Positions 38,964 to 49,301 are shown, counted from the first letter of the stretch. The stretch: DNA of 64,000 nucleotides from Alcaligenaceae bacterium (GCA_013205565.1 JABMMM010000156.1:26434-90433), one strand, 5' to 3'. Notes: generated by a model from the sequence alone, not told the origin. A program made the numbers and translations.

Positions 38964-40498
38964 TGACTTGTTTTCGTTCTGCTCAACTGTGGTGTGTTCG
39001 CCTGGCGCGTGCTGCGGCAGGTCTAGGTTGCGCAAGCCTCCTGAGCGCCTGTATGGTCGGGCCCGGCTATGTGCGTCCGGCGATTGAGGTCGGCGTACAG
39101 TTTAAAGAGACCCCTGGCTGGAAGCTTGCCCAGCCGCAGCTTGCCGCCGCGCCGCGCACCGACTGGTGGCTGATGTACGAAGACGCAACGCTGAATCAAT
39201 TGATGCAACAACTCAATGTTGCCAACCAAAACATCGCGCAAGCAGAGGCGCGGTTTCGTCAGGCCGTCGCACTCACGCAGGGTGCGCGTGCGCCATTGTT
39301 ACCAACGCTGTCAGCCACGGGTGGCGCTACGCGGGCCGGCGGTTCGGCCACGGGTCCCAGTGGGGTGGTGAACAGTACGTCGATCAGCACCTACAGCGCT
39401 AATGCGCTTGCCGTCTGGCAGCTCGACATTTGGGGCAGCGTGCGCCGAAACATCGAATCAACCGACGCGACTGAACTCGCGCTTGCGGCGGACGTCTCGG
39501 GTGCGAGGTTGACGGCACAAACTGCGATGGCGTTAAGCTATTTGCAGGTGCGCGTCTTAGACGAACAAAGGCGCTTGCTCGCAGCAACTGTTCAGGCGTA
39601 CGAGCGCGCCTGGAAGCTGACGCAAAATCGTTATCAGGCGGGTATTTCGGGGCAGTCGGATGTGGCGGTGGCGCGCACGCAGTTCGAAAGCACCCGCGCA
39701 CAGTTAATTGATCTGGAGCAACAGCGCGCGATTTCTGAAAATGCAGTGGCTGTTTTGCTAGGTCGCGCGCCCTCGACGTTTTCGATTGCTGCTCAAGCGG
39801 TGCCGCTGATACCACCTCAGGTGCCGGTCGGTTTGCCCTCAGAGCTGCTCGAGCGGCGCCCCGATGTGGCAGGGGCCGAGCGGCGCACGGCCTCAGCCAA
39901 TGCGTTAATCGGCGTTGCCACGGCGGCTTGGTTTCCGAGTTTGACGTTGAACGCGAATACGGGTTTTCGCGGCAACGATTTTACGCAGTGGTTTAGCGCA
40001 CCCGCGCAGTTTTGGTCACTCGGACCGCAGCTGGCGGCGTTGATTTTTGATGGTGGTGCGCGTCAGGCGCAAATCGCTCAGGCGCGCGCACAGTTTGATG
40101 TGCAAACCGCGATCTACCGGCAAACGGTATTGACGGCCTTGCAAGAGGTTGAAAATGCCATGGTGCAATTGCGAGTCTTTGAACAAGAAGAAGTGGTGCA
40201 ACGGCTTGCGGTCGAGTCGGCGAGGTTGTCTCTCAGGCTGGCTCGCAACCAATATGATCAAGGCTTGATCGATTACTTAAGCGTCGCAGTGCTTGAAACG
40301 ACCGCGCTGAATAATGAGCGTACCTACATTACTCTGGTGGGTAATCGGTTTGGCGCAAGTTTGCGTTTAATTTCGGCCTTGGGCGGCGGCTGGTCGGCGC
40401 AAGATCTTAAACGCTTAGACGACTCAGGCAACCCAACTGCGAATCCCAGCGAAACCGTGCCCACCAACTGCCTGCGCTTGGGCAAGGGTTGCGACTGA
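38960..40498 (+). CDS. NodT-family outer-membrane factor lipoprotein
   Basis: A 512-residue outer-membrane channel of the RND system. ATG 38960 overlaps the MdtC-like stop (ATGA) and begins a lipoprotein signal with lipobox LSAC, acylated Cys at C31. Following segments typical of NodT proteins: MVGPGYVRP, DWWLMYEDATLNQLMQQ and the ELLERRPDVAGAERR signature near 298. Forms the trimeric exit duct with the adaptor. Its 3' end overlaps the converging Nudix-ThiE gene by 75 bases, so the last 25 codons are shared with opposite-strand coding sequence. Confidence 0.93.
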   Translation: MMTCFRSAQLWCVRLARAAAGLGCASLLSACMVGPGYVRPAIEVGVQFKETPGWKLAQPQLAAAPRTDWWLMYEDATLNQLMQQLNVANQNIAQAEARFRQAVALTQGARAPLLPTLSATGGATRAGGSATGPSGVVNSTSISTYSANALAVWQLDIWGSVRRNIESTDATELALAADVSGARLTAQTAMALSYLQVRVLDEQRRLLAATVQAYERAWKLTQNRYQAGISGQSDVAVARTQFESTRAQLIDLEQQRAISENAVAVLLGRAPSTFSIAAQAVPLIPPQVPVGLPSELLERRPDVAGAERRTASANALIGVATAAWFPSLTLNANTGFRGNDFTQWFSAPAQFWSLGPQLAALIFDGGARQAQIAQARAQFDVQTAIYRQTVLTALQEVENAMVQLRVFEQEEVVQRLAVESARLSLRLARNQYDQGLIDYLSVAVLETTALNNERTYITLVGNRFGASLRLISALGGGWSAQDLKRLDDSGNPTANPSETVPTNCLRLGKGCD

Positions 40499-41389
40499 TT
40501 GTCCGCCTACGGCATAGACGGGCAGACCTGCCTGCGCGTTGAGTTCGGCAAAGCCGACCCAACCCAAGCCTAGTGCGTGTGGGTGCGAGGGGGTTGGCAA
40601 GACGGGTCCCACGACGGCAAAATCCGCCTCTAGCAGGCGAGCTTGGGTAAGCTCTGCGTGGTTGTGGGCAGAGACTCCGACCAGTGAACTTTGAGCCAGA
40701 GCCGGGCGAGCCGTTAAGTTTGCGGCATCGCTCGCACGTAAATGCACACCGTCGGCCTGTGCCCACCAGTGTGCAGGGTGGACGCTATTGACCACCACGC
40801 GCGCGCCTGCTGCGCGACAGCGTGCCAACACGACCAGCAAGGCCTCGTGCAGATCGTTGGCGTGCGCGCCGCCGGGCCAACCGGGTTCGCGCCATTGCAG
40901 CAAGCGCAAGCCTTTGTCTAAGCCTTGATCCAGGCGTTGTAAAAACGCGCTTAAGTGCTCTGACGCGCCGACCGATGAAATTGCATACACCTCAGGCAAC
41001 TGCAACCAGCGCAAAGGCGGATAGGTAGCCGGCAGCAGTTGTGCGACCTCGTGCGCCTTTTGCAAAGTCACCCAGCGTAGCGCTTGCCCTTCTAGGCCTT
41101 TGGGCTCGCCTCGCCAGTCTGTGACGCGGCAAAAGGCAAGGCGCACGGTCGTGGTGGGATATTTGTGGACATAAGTGACCCAAGGGGTTGCCGCTGTGAC
41201 TTGTATGCCCAGTTCTTCGTGCAACTCGCGCGTGAGCGCTTGCAAGACTGTTTCGCCCGGTTCGAGTTTGCCACCCGGGAGCTCCCACCAGCCCGGCCAG
41301 GGTTTGTCTGCGGGCCGATTACCCAGTAACACGGTGCCGTCGGCGCGCAGCAACACGCCTACTGCGACGTCGATGATTTTGTCAGGCAT
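40424..41389 (-). CDS. Nudix hydrolase fused to a ThiE/TenI-like domain (MutT-type)
   Basis: A 321-residue two-domain protein. The N-terminal Nudix box fits G-x5-E-x7-REUxEExGU exactly at residues 40-62, so it should hydrolyse nucleoside diphosphate derivatives such as 8-oxo-dGTP. From about residue 135 a TIM-barrel domain resembles thiamine-phosphate synthase/TenI (HWWAQADGVHLRASD, then VVGPVLPTPSHP, ending in GHGFAGIRSW). ATG 41389 is used; upstream in-frame starts fall inside the DUF815 gene. It overlaps that gene by eight bases and the NodT gene by 75. The C-terminal activity is unknown. Confidence 0.88.
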   Translation of the reverse strand: MPDKIIDVAVGVLLRADGTVLLGNRPADKPWPGWWELPGGKLEPGETVLQALTRELHEELGIQVTAATPWVTYVHKYPTTTVRLAFCRVTDWRGEPKGLEGQALRWVTLQKAHEVAQLLPATYPPLRWLQLPEVYAISSVGASEHLSAFLQRLDQGLDKGLRLLQWREPGWPGGAHANDLHEALLVVLARCRAAGARVVVNSVHPAHWWAQADGVHLRASDAANLTARPALAQSSLVGVSAHNHAELTQARLLEADFAVVGPVLPTPSHPHALGLGWVGFAELNAQAGLPVYAVGGQSVATLAQAQAVGGHGFAGIRSWVA

Positions 41390-42269
41390 AGCGCGCAGAC
41401 CAGTCGCGCGCAAAGTGCCAGGCCACTCGGCCAGAACGCGAGCCGCGTTCAAGCGCCCATTGCAAAGCTTCGGTGCGTGCCTCAGTGATGCTGGATTCTG
41501 AGCAGCCCAGCGTGCGCAACCAGTGCGACACAATGTCAAGATAATCGTCTTGCTTAAAAGGATAGAAAGACAGCCATAGGCCAAAGCGTTCAGACAAAGA
41601 GATTTTCTCTTCGACGGTTTCGCCGGGATGGACTTCGCCGTCGGCCTGATGCTTAGCCTGTAGGTTTTCGCTCATGTATTCAGGCATCAGATGACGACGG
41701 TTTGACGTGGCGTAAATCAGTACGTTTGTACCGGCCGAGGCGGCCGAACCATCGAGCACCGACTTTAGGGCCTTATAGCCGGATTCGCCTTCTTCAAACG
41801 ATAAGTCATCACAAAACACGATAAATTTTTCGGGGCGATCGGCGACCAGATCAACGATATCAGCCAAGTCGGCCAAGTCGCTTTTATCGACTTCGATTAA
41901 ACGCAGACCCTGCGAGCCATAACTTGTCAGCATGGCTTTAACCAGCGAGCTTTTGCCGGTGCCTCGGGCGCCTGTCATTAGCACGTTGTTGGCGGGTTTG
42001 CCTTCAATAAAATGACGGGTATTGCGAGCGATAATATTTTTTTGACGTTCAATATGTTGCAGGTCAGCCGCATTGACCAGCGACACGTGAGCGATCGCAT
42101 CCAGCCAGCCATGTGAGGCGCCACGCTTGCGCCAACGAAACGCCAGCGCCTTCCAGTCGGTTGCTGGCGGGGTGGGTGGCAGCCAGGCTTCAAGTTGCGC
42201 TAAAACACGCAAAGCGCGTGCGAGTAGTTCGGCGCTTGCCGCGCCGTCTGTCGAGGTTGAGTGGCTCAT
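41382..42269 (-). CDS. AAA-type ATPase of the DUF815 family
   Basis: A 295-residue cytosolic ATPase with Walker A GARGTGKS at 100-107 and a Walker B region KFIVFCDDLSFE near 150. Members of this family are widespread in proteobacteria and commonly sit beside argJ and a MutT-type gene in betaproteobacteria, as here. Its role is not known. The start overlaps the argJ stop by one base (TAATG). Confidence 0.9.
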   Translation of the reverse strand: MSHSTSTDGAASAELLARALRVLAQLEAWLPPTPPATDWKALAFRWRKRGASHGWLDAIAHVSLVNAADLQHIERQKNIIARNTRHFIEGKPANNVLMTGARGTGKSSLVKAMLTSYGSQGLRLIEVDKSDLADLADIVDLVADRPEKFIVFCDDLSFEEGESGYKALKSVLDGSAASAGTNVLIYATSNRRHLMPEYMSENLQAKHQADGEVHPGETVEEKISLSERFGLWLSFYPFKQDDYLDIVSHWLRTLGCSESSITEARTEALQWALERGSRSGRVAWHFARDWSARYA

Positions 42270-43495
42270 TAGGATCTGTAATCTGCGTTGATGCTGACGT
42301 ATTCGTGCGAGAAGTCGCAGGTATAAACGGTTTGTGTGATGGTGCCCCGACCAAGCGCGATGCGCACGAGGATTTCGGGCTCTTTCATGACGCGCTGGCC
42401 GTCTGCCTCTTGGTAGTCAGGATTGCGTTCGCCTTTGTCGGCAACCAACACGTCGCCTAGCCAGAGTTTGACGCCCCGCACATCTAAATCCAAAATGCCG
42501 GCATAGCCAATCGCGGCCAGAATACGCCCCAGGTTTGGATCGCTGGCAAAGAAAGCCGTTTTGACTAAAGGTGAGTGCGCGACCGCATAGGCAACTAACA
42601 AGGCCTCGTCGACGGTTTTGGCTTGTTCAACTTGAATGGTCATAAATTTAGTGGCGCCTTCGGCGTCGCGCACGATTTTTTGGGCGAGGTCAAGTGCAGC
42701 AACAGCTAGGGCAGCCTTGAGGGCTGCATAGTGCGGATGCGCCGCGCTGTCGATCAACAGGCCACTTTTGCCGGTGGCCATGACAATAAAAGAATCATTG
42801 GTCGAGGTGTCGCCATCGACGGTGATGCGGTTAAACGACAGCTCGGCGAGTTCACGCGACAGTTGTGTCATCAGCGGTTGGGCAAGGCCCGCGTCGGTCG
42901 CCAGATAGCTCAGCATGGTGGCCATGTTGGGCCGTATCATTCCGGCGCCTTTGCTAATGCCTGTGATGGTAATTGTTTTGCCACCCAGGCTCAGGCGCTG
43001 CGAGTAAATTTTTGGCAGCGTGTCGGTCGTCATGATGCCGTGCGCCGCCGACACCCAGTTGTTGGTCTTTAAATCTTTCAGCGCGCCCGGGAGTCCGGCT
43101 TTGAGGCGGTCTACGGGCAAGGGTTCAAGAATGACGCCGGTTGAAAAGGGCAAAATCTGAGCGCTGTCCAAGTCGAGTAAGGCCGCAAGCGCCTCACAGG
43201 TTTGCTGCGCGGCTTTTAAGCCAGGCTCGCCGGTGCCTGCGTTCGCGTTACCCGTGTTGATAACCAACGCGCGAATGCCCAGAGCGCTTTTTAAATGTGC
43301 TTGACAGACCAGCACAGGCGCGGCGCAGAAACGATTGCGGGTGAATACGCCCCCGACGCTGGTGCCTTCGCTTAAGTGAAACACAGTGAGATCACGTCGG
43401 TCGGCTTTGCGAATGCCGGCCTGCGTGACGCCGATTTCGATACCGGCTACAGGGTAAACAGCGTCTTCAGACGGAATATGCAGATTAACGGCCAT
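42269..43495 (-). CDS. argJ: Bifunctional ornithine acetyltransferase/N-acetylglutamate synthase
   Basis: A 408-residue arginine-biosynthesis enzyme that recycles acetyl groups from N-acetylornithine to glutamate. The autocleavage site is in [11 protein letters not shown]: the Thr becomes the N-terminal nucleophile of the beta subunit. [15 protein letters not shown] and the C-terminal [15 protein letters not shown] segment are as expected. It leads a three-gene operon with DUF815 and Nudix-ThiE genes. secA, often upstream in relatives, is not present here. Confidence 0.95.
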   Translation of the reverse strand: MAVNLHIPSEDAVYPVAGIEIGVTQAGIRKADRRDLTVFHLSEGTSVGGVFTRNRFCAAPVLVCQAHLKSALGIRALVINTGNANAGTGEPGLKAAQQTCEALAALLDLDSAQILPFSTGVILEPLPVDRLKAGLPGALKDLKTNNWVSAAHGIMTTDTLPKIYSQRLSLGGKTITITGISKGAGMIRPNMATMLSYLATDAGLAQPLMTQLSRELAELSFNRITVDGDTSTNDSFIVMATGKSGLLIDSAAHPHYAALKAALAVAALDLAQKIVRDAEGATKFMTIQVEQAKTVDEALLVAYAVAHSPLVKTAFFASDPNLGRILAAIGYAGILDLDVRGVKLWLGDVLVADKGERNPDYQEADGQRVMKEPEILVRIALGRGTITQTVYTCDFSHEYVSINADYRS

Positions 43496-43596
43496 GGCGT
43501 GTGTGGGTTAAAAAGTAAAAGATGCGTGATTATCGCTTTTTTTGGGCCCAGGCAGGGGCAACAGGCCGCTGCGCGAGGTTGCGGTCAGGTCGGTGC

Positions 43597-44496
43597 TTAG
43601 GCGTCGGTACCCGACGCACCGTTCAAGCCCGCCAAGCGCAACAAGGCGTGCACCAACGGGCTCTCCGGTTGGTTTAAGTGCAGCACTAAGTCAAAGTGAT
43701 TCGTGCCCGGCATGGCAAGGTATTCGCCTGCAAACCCTTTTGCCCGCCAAGCGGCTAAAAAATCTCGTGTTTGCTGCTTGAAAGCGGCGGTTTCGTTGCT
43801 GCCATAGCTCATCAAGAGCGGCGTTCCGCTGTCGGGTAGCGCAAACAGAGGGCTATTGCGCCGCGCTTGGTCTGGGCTCAGGTGCATCCAGTCGTTGATG
43901 TGGGTGTGCACCAAAGGGGTTAGGTCGAACAGGCCACTCAGCAAGATGGCAGCTTTGAGGCCTTGGGCGTCAAAACCATATTGTTCTTGCCAGCCACGGG
44001 CCAAGATCATTGCTGCAAGATGCCCGCCGGCCGAGCTGCCGGCAACAATCAGTTTTTGACCGTCGCCGTGGATTTGCGCGCTGTGGCGTTGTATCCAAGT
44101 GACTGCCCGGCGCGTTTGATCCACGATGCGGCTCAGGCTGGCCCCCGGGGCCAGCGAGTAATTGACAGCGACCACCGTCATGCCCGCAGCGCACAGAGCA
44201 GGAGCCATAAAGCTTGAGTCGTCTTTAGAGAGCAGCCTCCAGTAGCCGCCGTGCAGGTAGATCAAGACGGGCGCCTGCGCCTGACCCTTCGCAAAAAAAA
44301 TATCCAGAGTTTCGTCGGGGTGCTCACCGTAAGGCACATTGAGTGCGCAGGGCAGGGTCGCCCGCGCCGTGGCACTGAGCTCAGCATAGTCGCGCAACAT
44401 CGGTGCAATGTCAGGCACAGTCGCCCGGGCGTTGTATTGCAGGTCTAACTCGGCCCGCTCGGCCGCAGAGGGGGGTGAGGCATTTGAAAGAGGCAT
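43597..44496 (-). CDS. Alpha/beta hydrolase (esterase/formamidase-like)
   Basis: A 299-residue cytosolic serine hydrolase. The oxyanion-hole motif HGGYW is at 82-86, the nucleophile elbow GSSAGGH gives Ser155, and a catalytic His is in GTNHFDLV near 266. HGGYW is shared with kynurenine formamidases and related carboxylesterases; sequence alone does not choose between them and no tryptophan-catabolism genes are adjacent. A 101-base gap separates it from argJ. The upstream region holds 16-base tandem repeats and diverges from livK. Confidence 0.83.
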   Translation of the reverse strand: MPLSNASPPSAAERAELDLQYNARATVPDIAPMLRDYAELSATARATLPCALNVPYGEHPDETLDIFFAKGQAQAPVLIYLHGGYWRLLSKDDSSFMAPALCAAGMTVVAVNYSLAPGASLSRIVDQTRRAVTWIQRHSAQIHGDGQKLIVAGSSAGGHLAAMILARGWQEQYGFDAQGLKAAILLSGLFDLTPLVHTHINDWMHLSPDQARRNSPLFALPDSGTPLLMSYGSNETAAFKQQTRDFLAAWRAKGFAGEYLAMPGTNHFDLVLHLNQPESPLVHALLRLAGLNGASGTDA

Positions 44497-44519
44497 TTGG
44501 CATTGGGCCTATAACGAGT

Positions 44520-44567
44520 GGTGCCTATAAAGAAAGGTGCCCTTAACGAAAGGTGTCTTTGACGCGA
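44520..44567. repeat. Three tandem copies of a 16-base unit in the divergent hydrolase/livK promoter region
   Basis: GGTGCCTATAAAGAAA (44520-44535), GGTGCCCTTAACGAAA (44536-44551) and GGTGTCTTTGACGCGA (44552-44567) are contiguous with exact 16-base period but decaying similarity; a still weaker copy precedes them. They lie between the hydrolase start (44496) and livK start (44697), so they may carry regulator sites or be slippage debris. Confidence 0.7.
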
Positions 44568-44641
44568 GATTCCCGCCGATGATTCGTACCAGGCACAATA
44601 AAGAGGTCTATTTTGACCGTAAAACCCGCAGGTGGCAAAAC

Positions 44642-44658
44642 AGTAGCAACCTGCTACT
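44642..44658. promoter_or_regulatory. Inverted repeat upstream of livK, candidate operator
   Basis: AGTAGCA-acc-TGCTACT is a perfect 7-base inverted repeat with a three-base centre, 39 bases before the livK ATG and just upstream of AT-rich sequence containing TAATACTAT, which could be a -10 region. The size and symmetry suit a dimeric regulator. No regulator gene is adjacent. Confidence 0.4.
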
Positions 44659-44696
44659 ATTTAATACTATTTGTCAGTCTGCCCAGGAGGCTTCTC

Positions 44697-45863
44697 ATGC
44701 GTCTGTTTAAACACCTATTAGCAGCGGCGTTATTGCTGCCAGCGATCGTGCTTGCGCAAACCCCCATTAAGGTCGGAATCGCCAATGATTTGTCGGGCCC
44801 GTTTGCCGCGTTAGGCGCCGAGGCGCGCGACGGCTTTAATCTTGCGATTAAGCAACTCGGGGGCAAGCTTGGCGGTCAACCGGCCGAGTTTATTCAGACC
44901 GATATGGGCGGCAACCCTGACCAGGCGCGGCAGTTGGTCACCCGCTATCTTCAGCGCGACAAAATTGATTTTTTTACAGGCCCGATCGGTTCAAACGTCG
45001 CGTTAGCCGTTGGCCCAGCGGTCTTTGCTGCCAAAGTGCCCTACCTGTCAAATAATCCGGGCCCTAGCCAGTTTGCGGGCGCTCAGTGCAACGAGTATTG
45101 GTTTGGCGTGTCTTATCAGAATGACGCTTTTCACGAGGCGGCAGGCAAAGTCGCGGCTGACAGTGGCTTTAAAAAAATGGTCATCCTGGCGCCTGATTAT
45201 CCGGCTGGCAAAGATGCCCTGAATGGGTTTAAGCGTGGTTACAAACTTGCGCCAAATCAAGAGGTATACACCAAGCTCGGTCAAATCGACTATGCCGCCG
45301 AACTCGCGCAAATTCGCGATACCAAGCCCGACGCGATCTACATCTTTTTGCCGGGTGGCATGGGGATTAACTTTATTAAGCAATTTGTGTCTGCCGGCTT
45401 AAACCAAAGCATCAAGCTTGTGGGCCCAGGGTTTTCGGCCGATGAAGATGTGATTCAGGCGGTGGGCGAGCCCATGATTGGTATGCTCAACACCGCGCAG
45501 TGGGCGCACGACTTAGACAACGCTCAGAACAAACAATTTGTCCAAGCGTTTCGTAAAGAGTACCCCAACCGCAATCCTACCGTGTATGCCGCGCAGGCTT
45601 ACGACACAATCATGTCGATTGACGCAGCGGTTAAAGCTGTCGGTGGCAAAGTGGCTGATCGTGCTGCGGTGATCGCCGCGCTGAAAAAGGCCGACTTTTC
45701 GTCGGTGCGTGGCGTATTTAAGTATGGCGTGAATAATTTTCCGATTCAGGCTTTGTATGTTCGCGTGGTCGAGAAAGGTGCCGATGGTCGTTTGACCAAC
45801 AAGCTAGTGGGTAAAGTGTTTGACTCGTATCAAGACGTCTACGTGGGCGAATGCAAGAAGTAA
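44697..45863 (+). CDS. Branched-chain-type ABC transporter substrate-binding protein (LivK-like)
   Basis: A 388-residue periplasmic binding protein of the type-1 fold. A signal peptide of about 19 residues ends near VLAQ; then comes PIKVGIANDLSGPFAALG. ATG 44697 is clear because a perfect AGGAGG lies six bases upstream; an in-frame TTG at 44613 does not start a signal peptide. First gene of a five-gene import operon. Family members bind branched-chain amino acids, but many in this order bind aromatic acids or amides; the ligand is open. Confidence 0.9.
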   Translation: MRLFKHLLAAALLLPAIVLAQTPIKVGIANDLSGPFAALGAEARDGFNLAIKQLGGKLGGQPAEFIQTDMGGNPDQARQLVTRYLQRDKIDFFTGPIGSNVALAVGPAVFAAKVPYLSNNPGPSQFAGAQCNEYWFGVSYQNDAFHEAAGKVAADSGFKKMVILAPDYPAGKDALNGFKRGYKLAPNQEVYTKLGQIDYAAELAQIRDTKPDAIYIFLPGGMGINFIKQFVSAGLNQSIKLVGPGFSADEDVIQAVGEPMIGMLNTAQWAHDLDNAQNKQFVQAFRKEYPNRNPTVYAAQAYDTIMSIDAAVKAVGGKVADRAAVIAALKKADFSSVRGVFKYGVNNFPIQALYVRVVEKGADGRLTNKLVGKVFDSYQDVYVGECKK

Positions 45864-45891
45864 GTCGCGCGGCTCAGCAAGCGGTGCTTCG

Positions 45892-46812
45892 GTGAGCGGC
45901 ACGCTGATTGCTGAGCAACTGCTAAACGGGCTGCAGTTTGGCTTGATGCTGTTTTTGATTGCAGCGGGCCTGACGCTGGTCTTTGGTATTTTAGATATAT
46001 TGAACGTGGCGCATGGCTCGCTTTATATGGCGGGGGCCTATGTGGCTGCGCAAACGATGCAAGTGACGGGGTCGTTTGTGGCCGCGGTGCTCACGGCTGC
46101 GGTTGTGACCGGACTGGTAGGCCTTGTGCTTGAACGGGTGCTAGTGCGCAGACTCGTCACGCGCGATCATCTGGCGCAAGTGCTTGGTACTTTTGCGGTC
46201 ATTTTGATCGCTAATGACGTGGTCAAAATGCTCTGGGGCCCGGCCCCGCTCATGATGAATATGCCGGCAGGTTTGGCTGGCCCCGTGCAACTGTTCCCCG
46301 ACCTGCTCTACCCTGCCTATCGTTTACTGATCATTGCAGTCGGGCTGGCTGTTGCGCTTGGCCTCTATTTGTTCGTGACCCGCACGCGTGCGGGTGTCCT
46401 GGTGCGCGCGGGTGCCTCGAACCGCCAGATGGCAACCTTGATGGGCGTACGTGTGCCGCTTTTATTTTTAGGGGTGTTCGTCTTAGGCGCGGTCTTGGCG
46501 GCTTTGGCGGGGGCACTGCTGGGGCCGTTAACGGCCATTCAGGCGGGCATGGGCGAGCAAATTTTGATCTTAGTTTTAGTGTGTATCGTCATTGGCGGCA
46601 TTGGTTCGATACGAGGCGCGTTTGTCGCGGCCTTGCTGGTCGGTTTTGTCGATACGGCTGGCAGAGCCTTCTTACCGACGCTATTGAAAATGTTTTTTTC
46701 ACCCGCGGTGGCCTCAAGCGTAGGCCCAACGCTGGCTGCGATCGCGATTTATCTGTTGATGGCGATCGTCTTGGTATTTAGACCGGCGGGTCTGTTTCCG
46801 GCGCGTGGCTAA
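45892..46812 (+). CDS. livH: Branched-chain-type ABC transporter permease, LivH-like
   Basis: A 306-residue inner-membrane permease with about eight spans and the conserved GLTLVFGILDILNVAHGSLYM segment near 27-47. I use GTG 45892, which begins just before the first span; a TTG at 45820 would extend into the livK coding region by 44 bases. No strong ribosome site is present, so reinitiation after livK is likely. Pairs with LivM. Confidence 0.88.
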   Translation: MSGTLIAEQLLNGLQFGLMLFLIAAGLTLVFGILDILNVAHGSLYMAGAYVAAQTMQVTGSFVAAVLTAAVVTGLVGLVLERVLVRRLVTRDHLAQVLGTFAVILIANDVVKMLWGPAPLMMNMPAGLAGPVQLFPDLLYPAYRLLIIAVGLAVALGLYLFVTRTRAGVLVRAGASNRQMATLMGVRVPLLFLGVFVLGAVLAALAGALLGPLTAIQAGMGEQILILVLVCIVIGGIGSIRGAFVAALLVGFVDTAGRAFLPTLLKMFFSPAVASSVGPTLAAIAIYLLMAIVLVFRPAGLFPARG

Positions 46813-47801
46813 TGACAGAACCTTTAAACGACTCGCGCAGGTTGCTGTCTGGGTTGCCTCTTTTGTGTCTGGTTTTGCTTGTGCTATTTCCTATGTTTGC
46901 CCCGGCGCTAGATCTTGAATTTTACGTATCGTTTGTACGACGCGTGTTGATTTATGCTCTTGCCGCCAGCAGTTTGAATTTCATTTTGGGCTATGGCGGG
47001 ATGGTTGCCCTGGGTCATGCGGCTTTTTTTGGCGCGGGTGCTTATGTGGTGGCGATTTTGTCGGCGCAGGGCGTGAGCTCAGCGCTGCTTGCCTGGCCCG
47101 CAGCTGTCTTAGTGGCGGGCACGTTGGCGTTATTGATCGGCGCAATCTCGCTGCGTACGCGTGGCGTGTACTTCATTATGATCACGCTTGCCTTTGCGCA
47201 AATGGTCTTTTATATTTTTATTTCCTTGCGTCAATACGGTGGAGAAGACGGCATCAATCTGTCCGCTCCCTCAACGCTACCTGGTTTGAGTTTGGCCAAC
47301 GATACTCAGTTTTATTATTTGGTCTTGGGCCTTGTCGCCGCTTGCTTATGGCTTATGCATTGCATGACGAAGGCCCGCTTTGGTCAGGCCTTACAAGGCA
47401 TCCGCGAGAACGAAACGCGCATGCACGCGCTGGGATATCCGGTGCTGCGTATTAAGTTGGTGGCCTTTGTGTTTGCGGGGGCGTTGGCGGGTCTGGCAGG
47501 TGCTTTGCTGGCCAACCATAACTTGTTTGTGTCTCCGAGTTTGATGCATTGGACGGCGTCGGCCAACTTCATCATCATGGTGATTGTGGGCGGTATCGGC
47601 CTGCGATTTGGCGGCGTGATGGGCGCCGCGGTCATGCTTGTGCTTGAAGAGTTTTTGCGACTGTATACCGACTATTGGCATTTGCCGCTCGGTGTTTTGT
47701 TGTTGGTGATTGTCTTGTTTGCGCCCCGCGGGCTGGCGGGCGTTTTCTCTGGGCAAACCTCAACAGACAAGGCACGGACACCGAGCGAGGCCACAGGATG
47801 A
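46812..47801 (+). CDS. livM: Branched-chain-type ABC transporter permease, LivM-like
   Basis: A 329-residue inner-membrane permease, starting within the LivH stop (TAATG). LNFILGYGGMVALGHAAFFG near 56-75 and the later VVGGIGLRFGGVMGA segment are standard LivM signatures. It forms the channel with LivH. Confidence 0.92.
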   Translation: MTEPLNDSRRLLSGLPLLCLVLLVLFPMFAPALDLEFYVSFVRRVLIYALAASSLNFILGYGGMVALGHAAFFGAGAYVVAILSAQGVSSALLAWPAAVLVAGTLALLIGAISLRTRGVYFIMITLAFAQMVFYIFISLRQYGGEDGINLSAPSTLPGLSLANDTQFYYLVLGLVAACLWLMHCMTKARFGQALQGIRENETRMHALGYPVLRIKLVAFVFAGALAGLAGALLANHNLFVSPSLMHWTASANFIIMVIVGGIGLRFGGVMGAAVMLVLEEFLRLYTDYWHLPLGVLLLVIVLFAPRGLAGVFSGQTSTDKARTPSEATG

Positions 47802-48564
47802 CGTCGTCTGAGCGGGTTCCGGCGCTGATGGCAAAAGAACTCTCTAAGCGCTATGGCGCCCTGCAGGCTTGCGATCAGGTGTCGTTAACCGTACAACCGG
47901 GCGAAATTCATGCGTTGATTGGCCCGAACGGCGCGGGTAAATCTACCCTGATTAATGTCTTGTCGGGTGCGGTGCGCGCCGATAGCGGAAGCCTGTCGAT
48001 TAATGGACGCACGGTCACTCGAGCATCCTTGCAGCAACGCGTGGCGGCGGGTCTATCTCGCTCTTATCAAGTGACGAATATTTTCCAAACGAGCTCGGTA
48101 TTTGAAAATTTGCTTTTGGCGGTGCAAGCTCGTCAGGGGGGGCATTTTAGTTTTCTGCGCGCACGTACACGCGACCGCGCTTTGCGCGAAGCCGCACAAG
48201 CGCTGGCGCAAGAGTGCTCAATCGAAGCTTCACTTTGGGCGTTGCCCGCAGGCACGTTACCTCATGGCGAGCAACGCAAGCTTGAATTTGCCCTAGCCTG
48301 GGCGGCAGGCCCTTCGGTACTGCTTTTGGATGAGCCGATGGCGGGCATGGGGCCAGATGAGACCTTGCGCTTGATTGAATTGATTGAGTCGTTGCGCGGC
48401 CGCGCGGCGATGCTTCTGGTCGAGCACGACATGCAAGCGGTCTTTCGCTTGGCTGATCGAATTTCAGTCTTGGTCTCTGGCCGGATAATCGCCACGGGCA
48501 CGCCTCTTGAGATTCGTGAAAACAAGACCGTCAGGCAAGCCTATTTGGGTGATGAGGGTGCCGA

Positions 48565-48571
<7 letters not shown>
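47798..48571 (+). CDS. livG: Branched-chain-type ABC transporter ATP-binding protein, LivG-like
   Basis: A 257-residue ATPase; ATG 47798 overlaps the LivM stop by four bases (ATGA). Walker A GPNGAGKST is near 45-53. The ABC signature is LPHGEQRKLEFALAW (near 150), a variant of LSYGxQR with His for Tyr, and Walker B is VLLLDEPMAGM. LivG-type proteins carry such variants, so activity is expected. Confidence 0.92.
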
Positions 48572-49269
<698 letters not shown>

Positions 49270-49301
49270 GCGTTTGGGGGTGTGCCGGTCGGCAGCTCTC
49301 T

